Positions 54,676-62,860 of a DNA stretch of 62,860 bases are shown here, in pieces. The DNA lies in NCBI GenBank assembly GCA_023701385.1, contig JAMPXC010000015.1, positions 1-62,860 on the forward strand. The letters run 5' to 3'. Origin of the DNA: Pseudobdellovibrio sp. (lineage in GTDB: Bacteria; Bdellovibrionota; Bdellovibrionia; Bdellovibrionales; Bdellovibrionaceae). Numbering within the stretch: the first letter of the stretch is position 1; every line of letters begins with the position of its first letter. Position numbers and translations under genes: made by a program. The notes beneath the pieces were generated by a model. That model made no database searches, was not told where the DNA came from, and saw nothing but the letters and a program-made list of their open reading frames with translations.

Positions 54676-55992
54676 TTGAAAATCGCTGTATTTGGAACTG
54701 GATATGTAGGCTTAGTGACCGGTGTATGTTTTGCTGAAATGGGCAATTCCGTGACGTGCATTGACGTAGATGCAAATAAAATTTCTGATCTGCAAAAAGG
54801 CATTTCACCGATCTATGAACCGGGCCTGGATAATCTATTAGCGAACAACATTAAGGCACAGCGTTTGTTTTTTACAACACAACCTGATCAAAGCTTAGAA
54901 TCAGCGGATATCGTCTTCATCGCCGTAGGCACTCCACCAAAAGCCGATGGTTCTGCCGATTTACAATACGTAGAAAAAGTAGCCCAAACAATTGGCGAAA
55001 AAATCAACAACTATAAAGTTATCGTTAACAAATCTACAGTTCCTGTCGGTACTTTCCGCAAAGTTAAAACAATCATTACGAATTGCTTACAAAAAAGAAA
55101 TTCAGCCGTAACTTTCGACGTCGCCTCTAATCCCGAATTTTTACGCGAAGGCTGCGCGATTGATGATTGTTTAAAACCAAACCGCGTTGTTATTGGAACT
55201 GAGTCACAACAAGCTCAAAGCTTATTACAGAAGCTTTACACACCGTTTTTAGAAAATGGCAGCCAACTTATCACTATGGATCCAGCATCTTCAGAAATGA
55301 CTAAATACGCAGCTAACGCAATGCTAGCAGCAAAAATCTCTATCATGAATGAGTACTCTCGTCTGTGTGAAAAGTTAGGTGCCGATATCGAAGCTATTAA
55401 AAAAGGAATTGGCTCAGACCACCGCATTGGACCTCATTTCATCAATGCCGGCGTAGGTTACGGCGGAAGCTGTTTTCCTAAAGACGTCAGCGCCTTAATT
55501 CAAATCGGAAAAGAAAACGACGAACAACTTGAGATTTTAAAGGCCGTTGAGGCGGCAAACCAAGTTCAACGTGAACGTTTTATTAAAAAAATCGCAACAC
55601 GTTTAAGTTCAAACTTAAATAAAACGATAGCGGTCTGGGGCGTTGCTTTCAAACCCGGAACTGATGATATCCGCGAAGCTCCGGCTTTAGATATTATCCA
55701 GCACTTTTTAGATTTAAATTACACAGTTCAGGTTTTTGATCCGGTAGCCTCTAAAAATGCGCAGGCTCACTTCAACAATCATTCACGTCTCGTGTTTATG
55801 GACGACCAATACAAAGTTTTAAATCAAGCTTCGGCTTTAGTGATCCCGACAGAATGGATGTCATTCCGTGAACCTGATTTCCAACTAATGAAAAAATTAA
55901 TGCAAACGCCATTAATCTTTGATGGACGCAATATCTACAACCCTCAACACATCGCCAACGATGGGTTTGAATACATCTCTATCGGAAGATAA
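54676..55992 (+). CDS. ugd: UDP-glucose 6-dehydrogenase
   Basis: 438 residues from TTG 54,676, with AGAGGAG 5-7 nt upstream. It oxidises UDP-glucose to UDP-glucuronate using two NAD+. The Rossmann start is KIAVFGTGYVGLVTGVCFAE, and the catalytic cysteine (Cys266) sits in GVGYGGSCFPKD. KSTVPVGT and EFLREGCAIDD complete the family pattern. UDP-glucuronate is the substrate of the next gene 2 nt downstream, a decarboxylase. Substrate UDP-glucose would come from galU at 60,931. Confidence 0.96.
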   Translation: MKIAVFGTGYVGLVTGVCFAEMGNSVTCIDVDANKISDLQKGISPIYEPGLDNLLANNIKAQRLFFTTQPDQSLESADIVFIAVGTPPKADGSADLQYVEKVAQTIGEKINNYKVIVNKSTVPVGTFRKVKTIITNCLQKRNSAVTFDVASNPEFLREGCAIDDCLKPNRVVIGTESQQAQSLLQKLYTPFLENGSQLITMDPASSEMTKYAANAMLAAKISIMNEYSRLCEKLGADIEAIKKGIGSDHRIGPHFINAGVGYGGSCFPKDVSALIQIGKENDEQLEILKAVEAANQVQRERFIKKIATRLSSNLNKTIAVWGVAFKPGTDDIREAPALDIIQHFLDLNYTVQVFDPVASKNAQAHFNNHSRLVFMDDQYKVLNQASALVIPTEWMSFREPDFQLMKKLMQTPLIFDGRNIYNPQHIANDGFEYISIGR

Positions 55993-55994
55993 TT

Positions 55995-56942
55995 ATGAAT
56001 TCAGTTATTGTAACAGGCGCAGCTGGCTTTTTAGGATCACATCTTTGCGAATACTATCTAAATGCAGGATACAAAGTCTTCGGTTTAGATAATTTCTCAA
56101 CGGGTCTTAAAAGCAACATCACACACTTAAACTCGTTAAAAAAAGATTTTGAATTTCATGAGTTTGACGCCTGCCAAGACTGGACCTTCTTAAAAAACAA
56201 AGTACAAAACCTCAAATACATTTTTCACTTTGCGTCTCCGGCCTCACCACCTTTGTATCAACGCTTAGCTATTGAAACGCTTTGGGTAAACTCAATAGGT
56301 CTGGAACAGGCCTTGAAATTTGCTGATCTTTACAAAGCCCGAACGATCTTTGCTTCAACAAGCGAAGTGTACGGCGATCCTTCGATTTCCCCGCAGCCAG
56401 AATCATACTGGGGCAACGTGAATAGTTTTGGCGAGCGCAGCTGCTACGACGAAGCAAAGCGCTTTGGTGAAGCTCTTATCTTCTCTCACAACAAACGCCA
56501 CAACACCCAACACGGCTTAATTCGCTTTTTCAATTCATACGGTCCGCGCATGAATCCCGATGACGGCCGCGTTGTAATTAATTTTATCAAGCAAGCATTA
56601 GCTAAAGACTCTTTAACCATCTACGGCGATGGCACACAAACTAGAAGTTTCTGTTTTGTCGACGACACAATTGCAGGCATTGCAAAATATGCTGAAAGCT
56701 ACATCAGTGTACCCATTAACGTCGGCAATGATAAAGAATTTACAATCAAAGAGTTGGCCGAAATTGTGCAAAAAATCACAAAGACATCCAGCCTAATCAA
56801 GTTTGAGCCCTTGCCTAGTGACGATCCAAAACGTCGCCGCCCAGACTTAACGAAAGCTAAAACCCTTTTAGCCCCTTGGGAACCAAAAATTCCTTTAGAA
56901 ATAGGTGTTCGTAAAATGGTGGATTGGTTAAGCAACTATTGA
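55995..56942 (+). CDS. UDP-glucuronate decarboxylase (UDP-xylose synthase)
   Basis: 315 residues. Extended SDR: VTGAAGFLGSHLCEYYL (about 5-21), NIFHFASPASPP-type loop FHFASPASPPLYQ (about 77-89), SCYDEAKRFGE (Tyr151/Lys155) and NSYGPRMNPDDGRVV. SCYDE(G/A)KR and FASPASP are diagnostic for UXS. It removes CO2 from UDP-glucuronate and reduces to UDP-xylose in two steps with bound NAD+. Paired with ugd 2 nt upstream, it implies a xylose-type residue in the surface glycan. An ArnA-type 4-keto pentose route is less likely since no aminotransferase is present. Confidence 0.92.
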   Translation: MNSVIVTGAAGFLGSHLCEYYLNAGYKVFGLDNFSTGLKSNITHLNSLKKDFEFHEFDACQDWTFLKNKVQNLKYIFHFASPASPPLYQRLAIETLWVNSIGLEQALKFADLYKARTIFASTSEVYGDPSISPQPESYWGNVNSFGERSCYDEAKRFGEALIFSHNKRHNTQHGLIRFFNSYGPRMNPDDGRVVINFIKQALAKDSLTIYGDGTQTRSFCFVDDTIAGIAKYAESYISVPINVGNDKEFTIKELAEIVQKITKTSSLIKFEPLPSDDPKRRRPDLTKAKTLLAPWEPKIPLEIGVRKMVDWLSNY

Positions 56943-57080
56943 AAGCTTATTTTTTAGGCACCGCAATCCTTTTTGGGGCAGAAATTCTAGGAAAAACTTA
57001 ATAGCGTTTAGAAATCTTGCCAAACCTAATTTAAAAGGAAATTATATATCTCTTTCGAGCATCGTTTGGGAACCAACGGT

Positions 57081-58679
57081 ATGACTGAGTATTTAAAAAA
57101 GTATAATTTAGAGAACATTATAGGTTCAGCTTGGAACAAAGCTCTTATATTTACCTGTGCCAACGCCGTAATTTATCTTTTTTTTTCACTATTTGTTTAC
57201 CTAATCGACTCTGGTTCTGTGACTGTCATTACTTCAGTTTCAACCGTGTTTTTACTGGGTAGTATCGCCAGCTTTCTATTTCTTGTTCGCGCCGGAGGTG
57301 TTTTAGCTCCAATTACTTGGTTCACATTAGGCTCTGGAATTTTCTTCGGGTTCGGAAACTTTGTCGGCAACCTACACGTTGATCCGTACGCACACACTTT
57401 ATTCGGCAACTCGTTTGGCTATATGTTAAAAAACAACATCATTAATTCTTCGACAGTTTTTATTGTAGTAATTATTGCAAGTTTGTTTTCATTTACAAAA
57501 GTCGATCTTAAGAACGCTAATATTTGGATCGACAATAAAGCTGTTTTAGAAAAAATATTAAACCTTTTACTTCCAATGATGTTGTTTGGTCTTTTGTTTA
57601 GATTCTACAACATGGGTGTCGACAACAGCCTTGTGATTGCTGGCGTAATTCAAAAATCGTCAAAACTACTTATTTCGACGGCATTTCTAGCAGGTCTATT
57701 ATGGATCGACCTCAAAAAGTTCAACCGTCTATTAGTTTTATCGTTCCTATTGGCATACTTTACACTCGGAGTTTTACTACTCTCTAAATACGAAATTCTA
57801 GTCGGTCCGTTATGTTTCACGGCGGGCCTATGGTGCAGATACAGCTCATTCAAATTAAAAGTTATTTCATCAACTGTTATTTTTGCACTCCTTTATTTTT
57901 TTAACCCCATTGTTACCCTTTCACGCCGAAGCATGAATTACAATTTTAAAACTAATACAAGCATTGAACGCTTGGTTATCGTTAAAAAAACAATTCAATG
58001 TCATTCATTTAAAAAAAATTGCGACCACTATCCAAAAAGCGTTGTTCACCGCTTAAGAGGAACCAACGGAATGGATAGTGGAAGCTCGGGCGAATTAACA
58101 ACAGCCTCGGTAATCAAATTCGGTTTGATCGAAAGACTAAAAGGCTTAGCGTTAAGATTTGATACTGCTACGGTTCAGGGGTTTCTAACTAAAGAATATG
58201 AGTCCGGTGTAGCCGGAAAATCTCTATCAACTTTTTGGGAAGTTTTTATTCCTAGATTCTTATGGAGTAAAAAGCCAAACGTTTCCCGCTACGGACAGGC
58301 TCTTTACGCTTTAATGTACAACGTGACCGATACAAATATCGACGACATTAGAAGTAGCGTCGCTCCAACATTTAATGCCGAATCGTACTGGAATTATGGA
58401 TTTACCGGACTATTAAGTGCTTCAATTATATTCGGTCTAATTATTGGCTTAATGAATTTACTTTGGATTAAGGCGATGTCAGGCAAATTTGTTTGTTATT
58501 TTGTATTTGCGATGCAAATCGCATTATGGGCCATGTACATCGAATCATGGTTTGCCGCGACGATTTTAGGTGAAATTGTTATTATCTCTTCAATGCTCAC
58601 ACTATTTCATTTCAGCGTAAAAGCCATTGATTTGATTATCATTAAAATTAAATCAATGGACCTGGCAATCAATTCTTAA
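57081..58679 (+). CDS. Oligosaccharide repeat-unit polymerase-like (Wzy) protein
   Basis: 532 residues from ATG 57,081 (a TTG 15 nt earlier is in frame). About 11-12 transmembrane helices with a long external loop at about 285-395 (KNCDHYPKSVVHRLRGTNG, then TFWEVFIPRFLWSKKP and NAESYWNYGFTG). The segment IPRFLWSKKP, often with Pro-Arg/Lys and Asn, occurs in O-antigen polymerase proteins of the Wzy_C/EpsG kind. No closer name is possible. It is a lone plus-strand gene, separated from uxs by 138 nt. Confidence 0.68.
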   Translation: MTEYLKKYNLENIIGSAWNKALIFTCANAVIYLFFSLFVYLIDSGSVTVITSVSTVFLLGSIASFLFLVRAGGVLAPITWFTLGSGIFFGFGNFVGNLHVDPYAHTLFGNSFGYMLKNNIINSSTVFIVVIIASLFSFTKVDLKNANIWIDNKAVLEKILNLLLPMMLFGLLFRFYNMGVDNSLVIAGVIQKSSKLLISTAFLAGLLWIDLKKFNRLLVLSFLLAYFTLGVLLLSKYEILVGPLCFTAGLWCRYSSFKLKVISSTVIFALLYFFNPIVTLSRRSMNYNFKTNTSIERLVIVKKTIQCHSFKKNCDHYPKSVVHRLRGTNGMDSGSSGELTTASVIKFGLIERLKGLALRFDTATVQGFLTKEYESGVAGKSLSTFWEVFIPRFLWSKKPNVSRYGQALYALMYNVTDTNIDDIRSSVAPTFNAESYWNYGFTGLLSASIIFGLIIGLMNLLWIKAMSGKFVCYFVFAMQIALWAMYIESWFAATILGEIVIISSMLTLFHFSVKAIDLIIIKIKSMDLAINS

Positions 58680-58908
58680 CACCTATTTTGGCCTTTACAT
58701 CCATGCAAATACTACTATTTCCACCGCATTTAAATAATGCTAAATTTATTTGTCAATTTAACGAACAAGAGTTGTTTCATCATCGCATAGCAGGTTTGCC
58801 AGCTTAGTAAATGAGCCATTCATCGTTTTTACGAGTTACAATCTCATACCAAAAGACAATAATCCATTCGGCGATGGCTGCACCATTGAGAGGCTTGAAA
58901 TTCTACTT

Positions 58909-58938
58909 TTGTGATTGCCTAACAAACAAAGCTACAAT
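58909..58938 (+). promoter_or_regulatory. Candidate promoter of the pgi gene
   Basis: TTGTGA (58,909-58,914) and TACAAT (58,933-58,938) are 18 nt apart, and the ATG of the pgi-like gene is only 11 bases after the -10 box. The predicted message would have almost no leader. The rest of the 270-base interval from 58,680 shows no coding frame or clear repeat. Confidence 0.4.
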
Positions 58939-58949
58939 AGCTTATTTGA

Positions 58950-60176
58950 ATGATTTTACACCCGGCCAGATCATTAGCAGAGTCTGATATCTCTTTATTT
59001 CAAAAGCCCTTAGAAGCTGTCCTCTCGGAAAACTCTCCGTCGACCTTTCATAAAGTAACAGAAGAAGATCGATTTTTTACACAATCTGAAGAGCTCAGCC
59101 AGTTCTTAAAAAAGAACTACACACACTTTGTTGTTATAGGCGTTGGCGGCAGCTCTATGGGTGCCCGTGCGATCGCAGAAATGGCCGTGACCGATAATCT
59201 TTATTTTATGGACAACGTAGATTCTTTCGAATTTTCAGTCATCTGGAGTAAAGTTTCTAAACATATCAACTCCACAGCTTTTATTATTATTTCAAAAAGC
59301 GGATCTACTATTGAAATCTTATGGAACTACTCTCAGCTTGAAGATTTAGCACAAGCACAATTTGAAAAAAGTTTGATCCAGCAAAGTTTCTTTATCAGCG
59401 AAACTACAAGCAACCCGTTATCTGATTTTGCAAGAAAACATCAACGTCCTCTTTTAGAAATTCCATTAAAAATTGGCGGACGTTTTTCTGTATTAACTCC
59501 GGTAGGTCTCGTGATTGCTGGTCTTTGCGGTGTTAACCTTTCACAGCTTCGCAAAGGCGCTTCTCTTGCTTTGAGCGATAAATCATTAATCGCACAGTTT
59601 TGTGGTTTATTTCAAAAATCATTCGCCAGAGAGGAAAATATTTCTTTATTCTGGTTTTATAACTCGAACTACCGCTGGTTTGGTTGCTGGATTCAACAAC
59701 TATGGGCCGAATCACTCGGTAAGAAAAACGATCGCGATGGGAAGGCTGCTGCTAAATTTAGTACGCCGGTAATTGCGATTGGCTCAAGCGACCAACACTC
59801 AATTTTACAGCAGGTTGCACACGGTCCGAAAGATAAGTTCGTGTGTATATTTGATTTTAAATCAGTTCAGACATCAGCTTATTCGGTAAAAAATATTCTA
59901 TTTAAAGAGATCGACTTCATGCAGGGCAGACCTTACGGTGATCTTATAACTTCGCAATCAAAAGCTACTTATGAAGCATTAAAACAAAACAATGTTTCCT
60001 GTGAGTTATTCAATGTTGATGATACAGATAAAGACTACTCACTAGGGTATTTATTTATGTTCTTTCAACTAGTTGTAGCTACCCTTGGCGAATACAACAA
60101 TATCAATGCCTTTGATCAGCCAGGTGTTGCTCTTGGTAAGGAAATCAGCCTAAAAATTTTAAAAGGTCAATTATAG
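58950..60176 (+). CDS. pgi: Compact glucose-6-phosphate isomerase
   Basis: 408 residues, shorter than the about 445-550 of most Pgi. It interconverts glucose-6-phosphate and fructose-6-phosphate. Pgi signatures: THFVVIGVGGSSMGARA (about 60-76), IISKSGSTIEILWNY (about 114-128), ESLGKKNDRDG, SSDQHSILQQVAHGP (about 277-291, catalytic His), and NAFDQPGVALGKE near the C-terminus. It has no recognisable Shine-Dalgarno (see promoter). Location in a sugar-nucleotide cluster suggests supply of hexose phosphate for nucleotide sugars; it could also be the sole housekeeping copy. Confidence 0.9.
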   Translation: MILHPARSLAESDISLFQKPLEAVLSENSPSTFHKVTEEDRFFTQSEELSQFLKKNYTHFVVIGVGGSSMGARAIAEMAVTDNLYFMDNVDSFEFSVIWSKVSKHINSTAFIIISKSGSTIEILWNYSQLEDLAQAQFEKSLIQQSFFISETTSNPLSDFARKHQRPLLEIPLKIGGRFSVLTPVGLVIAGLCGVNLSQLRKGASLALSDKSLIAQFCGLFQKSFAREENISLFWFYNSNYRWFGCWIQQLWAESLGKKNDRDGKAAAKFSTPVIAIGSSDQHSILQQVAHGPKDKFVCIFDFKSVQTSAYSVKNILFKEIDFMQGRPYGDLITSQSKATYEALKQNNVSCELFNVDDTDKDYSLGYLFMFFQLVVATLGEYNNINAFDQPGVALGKEISLKILKGQL

Positions 60177-60206
60177 CTGTTTTTCTAATTTTAAACTGCG
60201 ACCGTA

Positions 60207-60230
60207 TAGGCAGATATAATTATCTGCCTA
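60207..60230. terminator. Strong hairpin between pgi and gmhA
   Basis: TAGGCAGATA, TAAT, TATCTGCCTA form a perfect 10-bp stem with a 4-base loop in the 143-base interval between the converging stops. It lacks a long T-run, so termination may rely on AT-rich flanks; it could also be a bidirectional mRNA end element. Confidence 0.5.
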
Positions 60231-60319
60231 AGAATATTAAATTATTATTCTAAACTAATTCTCTTAGTGAAGATCTACCCTATGCTCAAAACAGCATGAA
60301 GAAAAAGCTTTGCGTGGTA

Positions 60320-60931
60320 TCAGCGGTACCTTATCGTCCCATCTTCAACTAACATCACTTCGAGGGCGTAACAAAGAGTGTGATATAAAATCGCGTGCCC
60401 TTCTTGAATACGGGCTGTATTCGGGCCATTCATCACAATATTTAAATCAGCCATTTCTTCTTTAACAGCACGACCACCATCTTTACCAGTTAGGCAAATT
60501 GATTTTGCACCAATTTTTTTACAGATCGAAAAGCAATTGAGAATATTTTTTGAATTACCCGATGTTGTGATTCCTAAAAACACATCATTCGGTCTCACTA
60601 AAGCCTCAACTTGGCGAGAGAAAATATCATCGTAACTAAAATCATTACCTGCCGCTGTAATAATTGAAGTATCAACTGTTAAAGCCACTGCACGCAAAGG
60701 ATCACGGTTTTTATTCAGCTTAACAACCAATTCAGCCACTAAGTGCTGAGCATCTGCTGCAGATCCACCGTTACCGGCTACATATAATGTGCCACCCGCT
60801 TTTAAACTTTGAGCGATCATTTTCGCTGCGTCTTCGAAGTTCTGAAACAATTTTTGATTATCTAAAATCGCCTGAATATTTTGCAAAGCTTCGTTCGCTT
60901 CTTTTTTTAATAAATCTTTAAGTGAGATCAT
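60320..60931 (-). CDS. gmhA: Sedoheptulose-7-phosphate isomerase (phosphoheptose isomerase)
   Basis: 203 residues, the SIS-domain fold of GmhA. It makes D-glycero-D-manno-heptose-7-phosphate, the first step to LPS core heptose. GTLYVAGNGGSAADAQHLVAE (about 47-67) gives the phosphate site, and FLGITTSGNSKNI (about 112-124) and the final HAILYHTLCYALE match the family. Its start overlaps the galU stop (TAATG), so the two are one unit. No hldE or gmhB lies in the window. Confidence 0.9.
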   Translation of the reverse strand: MISLKDLLKKEANEALQNIQAILDNQKLFQNFEDAAKMIAQSLKAGGTLYVAGNGGSAADAQHLVAELVVKLNKNRDPLRAVALTVDTSIITAAGNDFSYDDIFSRQVEALVRPNDVFLGITTSGNSKNILNCFSICKKIGAKSICLTGKDGGRAVKEEMADLNIVMNGPNTARIQEGHAILYHTLCYALEVMLVEDGTIRYR

Positions 60932-61836
60932 TATAGTTTTCCTTTAATAAATTTTAGCAATCCGTCTCTAAGTTCAGGGCGCTCTAATGCAAGTTCAATA
61001 TTTGCCTGCAAGAATCCTAATTTATCGCCTGTATCAAAACGGCGTGACTCAAGGCTGTAAGCCATTAAATCAGATTTTTTGGCCATTAAATTCATTGCAT
61101 CCGAAAGCTGCCATTCGCCGTTATAACCGGGTTGAATTTCATTTAAGTACCGCATAATTTCTGCCTGAAATACATAGCGGCCTGGCAATGCCCAATGTGA
61201 AGGCGCTACATCAGATTTAGGCTTTTCAACAACACCGTGGACCCTTAAACCTGACAATAAATCTTTATGAGACGAATCTTTGTGTTTTGATGACAGGTCG
61301 ACGATGCCGTATTTGTGAGTTTCGGAAGGCTCTACGGGCAATACCCAAACACCACTGTTTTGTTTTTCTTCGCAATTCTTAATTAAATTATAAGTAACAT
61401 TATGTTTTTGATCAGTCGAAATCGTAATCTCATCACCTAATAAAACAGCAAAAGCTTCATCGCCGATGATGCTTTCAGCACATTTCACCGCATGACCTAA
61501 ACCAAGCGCAGCTTTCTGGCGAATAGAAATAATATTGGTGCTATTTCGGATAAATTGAATCTGTTTCAAGATATCTTCTTTGCCATCTTTGATTAATTTA
61601 TCTTCAAGCTCGTAGCTCACATCAAAAAAATCTTCGATAGCTGTTTTACCGCGGCCTTGAATTAATACGATATCAGTCACTCCGGCCTGCACAGCTTCTT
61701 CGATAACATATAAAATCGCCGGCCTATCAACGATAGGAAGCATCTCTTTAGGAACTGTCTTTGTTGCAGGAAAAAAACGTGTGCCCAATCCTGCTGCAGG
61801 GATAATCGCTTTACGGATTTTTGAATTGTGAGCCAT
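60931..61836 (-). CDS. galU: UTP-glucose-1-phosphate uridylyltransferase
   Basis: 301 residues from ATG 61,836; a longer frame to 61,941 is rejected since 300 residues is the family length. It makes UDP-glucose from glucose-1-phosphate and UTP. Signatures: KAIIPAAGLGTRFFPATKT (about 8-26), PKEMLPIVDRPAI (about 28-40), IVLIQGRGKTAIEDFFD and VEKPKSDVAPS (about 210-220). UDP-glucose feeds Ugd and hence Uxs (54,676-56,942). It overlaps gmhA. The region between it and the divergent ligase gene is only 50 nt. Confidence 0.95.
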   Translation of the reverse strand: MAHNSKIRKAIIPAAGLGTRFFPATKTVPKEMLPIVDRPAILYVIEEAVQAGVTDIVLIQGRGKTAIEDFFDVSYELEDKLIKDGKEDILKQIQFIRNSTNIISIRQKAALGLGHAVKCAESIIGDEAFAVLLGDEITISTDQKHNVTYNLIKNCEEKQNSGVWVLPVEPSETHKYGIVDLSSKHKDSSHKDLLSGLRVHGVVEKPKSDVAPSHWALPGRYVFQAEIMRYLNEIQPGYNGEWQLSDAMNLMAKKSDLMAYSLESRRFDTGDKLGFLQANIELALERPELRDGLLKFIKGKL

Positions 61837-61886
61837 ATACTTAAATTGCCTTGAGTTTTCATATTGATCAAGAAATACTAATCTAC

Positions 61887-62860
61887 ATGCTAAGTTATCT
61901 CTTGGCAGGCGCCGTAATTGGACCTGTTGTGTCACAGTCACTCTTAGATTTTATGATCTTTCTGATCTTTGTGTGCTTTGCTAGAGACTACACAACCCAT
62001 AAAGACCAATATAATTTCACATTACGAAAGCCATTTCTATTCGAGTACGGATTTATTTTTTACATCTTAGCTATTGTGGCTGGGTTTATTGTTTTAAATG
62101 TTACTGATTTAGAGGCTTGGCTTCGTCTTTATAAATTTCACTGGATAATTAATTTCTATTTGTTTGTTTGGGCTTTTGGCAGATACGAGCTAAACCCCAT
62201 AAAACTGGCAAAATTTTTCGGGTTTGCCTACCTTGCACCCAACATCTATGGCCTATACGTCACAATGTCGAATTACGACTGGTCAAGCAGCCGAACAATA
62301 GCCAGCACTCGCTTACTGGGTCTTCTTGAAAGTGCTACCTATCACGCACACGCCAACGGCGTGATCTTGATGTTTTTCTTAATCATTTTATTCTTTCAGT
62401 TTAAGAAGCTTTCTAAAAGCTACAAGATTTTATCAGTTATTGGCTTAAGCCTGATGGCCCTTGGAATCTTTTTAACTTTTACTCGCGGCATTTGGTTAAG
62501 CTTAACTCTAACAACAATGATCTTTTTGTTGTTCCACAACCGCCGCTTTTTGGTGGTAAGCTCTTTTGCGGGTTTATTGCTAATTTCAAGTCTATATTCT
62601 TTTTCAGATAGCTTTCGAGATCGTGTTCACCACTCGATGCAAACTAAGACGGCAGACTACGAACGCTGGGACTTATTCAGTGTTCATTTAAAAATGATTC
62701 AAGATAGCCCGATCTTTGGGATTGGCTATTCAAACAGCCTTTCACACACAACTCGAGAAGTCTGGACAAAGTATGGCTATACAACCGAAAAAATTAACTC
62801 ACACGCTCACAATCAGTTATTAAATGTGCTAGCGACCACTGGTATCACGGGCTTCATCCC
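61887..62860 (+). CDS. O-antigen ligase-like membrane protein (partial, right end cut)
   Basis: 324 codons are visible from ATG 61,887 to the window edge. About nine transmembrane helices are present. The O-antigen ligase (WaaL/Wzy_C) signatures are clear: FTRGIWLSL (about 215-223), then a large external loop with DSPIFGIGYSN and SHAHNQLLNVLATTGITG (about 302-320), the family's His-containing motif. It either ligates O-antigen to the lipid A core or polymerises glycan. No strong Shine-Dalgarno is seen. The C-terminus lies outside the window. It is divergent from galU. Confidence 0.85.
   Translation, partial: MLSYLLAGAVIGPVVSQSLLDFMIFLIFVCFARDYTTHKDQYNFTLRKPFLFEYGFIFYILAIVAGFIVLNVTDLEAWLRLYKFHWIINFYLFVWAFGRYELNPIKLAKFFGFAYLAPNIYGLYVTMSNYDWSSSRTIASTRLLGLLESATYHAHANGVILMFFLIILFFQFKKLSKSYKILSVIGLSLMALGIFLTFTRGIWLSLTLTTMIFLLFHNRRFLVVSSFAGLLLISSLYSFSDSFRDRVHHSMQTKTADYERWDLFSVHLKMIQDSPIFGIGYSNSLSHTTREVWTKYGYTTEKINSHAHNQLLNVLATTGITGFI

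Overview
This window is about 63 kb of AT-rich chromosome (roughly 40% GC by eye) from a Gram-negative bacterium. Many products are predicted to be outer-membrane, periplasmic or O-antigen related, and start codons are often GTG or TTG with good Shine-Dalgarno sites. The gene content fits a low-GC Bdellovibrionota member, such as a relative of Pseudobdellovibrio or Bdellovibrio: mreB and full-length B12-dependent metH, a membrane pyrophosphatase, many secreted alpha/beta hydrolases and a large surface-polysaccharide locus. That placement is inference; no rRNA or other taxonomic marker is present.

Left part (1-16,750). A truncated lipoprotein gene opens the window. It is followed by a secreted protein, a WaaE-like glycosyltransferase, a small envelope protein, mreB, metG, and two tRNA/rRNA methyltransferase genes (SpoU type and TrmO). 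A run of five alpha/beta-hydrolase-fold genes follows. The last part of this run is a compact polyhydroxybutyrate (PHB) locus. It holds an exported PHB depolymerase, a cytoplasmic hydrolase and an MFS transporter in one operon, with a divergent 3-hydroxybutyrate dehydrogenase. Together they could degrade external PHB, import the product and oxidise it. A second MFS gene, dps and a small parvulin close the section.

Middle part (16,750-31,160). This holds a K+-dependent-type membrane pyrophosphatase, then a small metal-related system: MerT-like and MerP-like proteins and a secreted barrel-like protein, divergent from an ECF sigma factor and a four-helix membrane protein that is probably its anti-sigma factor. 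Three different toxin-antitoxin pairs follow within 3.6 kb: MazEF, HepT/MntA and DUF4258/HTH. A polytopic membrane protein is embedded among them. The segment carrying two of the pairs lies between identical 21-bp direct repeats, one of which sits just upstream of a small S1-domain gene. metH and metF follow. Behind them lies a decayed second copy of the S1-domain gene.

Right part (31,167-62,860). A surface-polysaccharide region is built of blocks on alternating strands. It encodes a WecA-type initiating transferase, the UDP-L-FucNAc pathway (fnlABC) with a WbuB-like transferase, a GDP-D-rhamnose pathway (gmd plus a probable reductase), and the galU-ugd-uxs route to UDP-glucuronate and UDP-xylose. 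It also has a WbpM/PglF-type dehydratase, several glycosyltransferases, two methyltransferases, an asparagine-synthase-like amidotransferase, an O-acyltransferase, a Wzx flippase, and three candidate polymerases or ligases, the last cut by the window end. pgi and gmhA supply sugar phosphates. No rRNA, tRNA, CRISPR array or insertion sequence was recognised.
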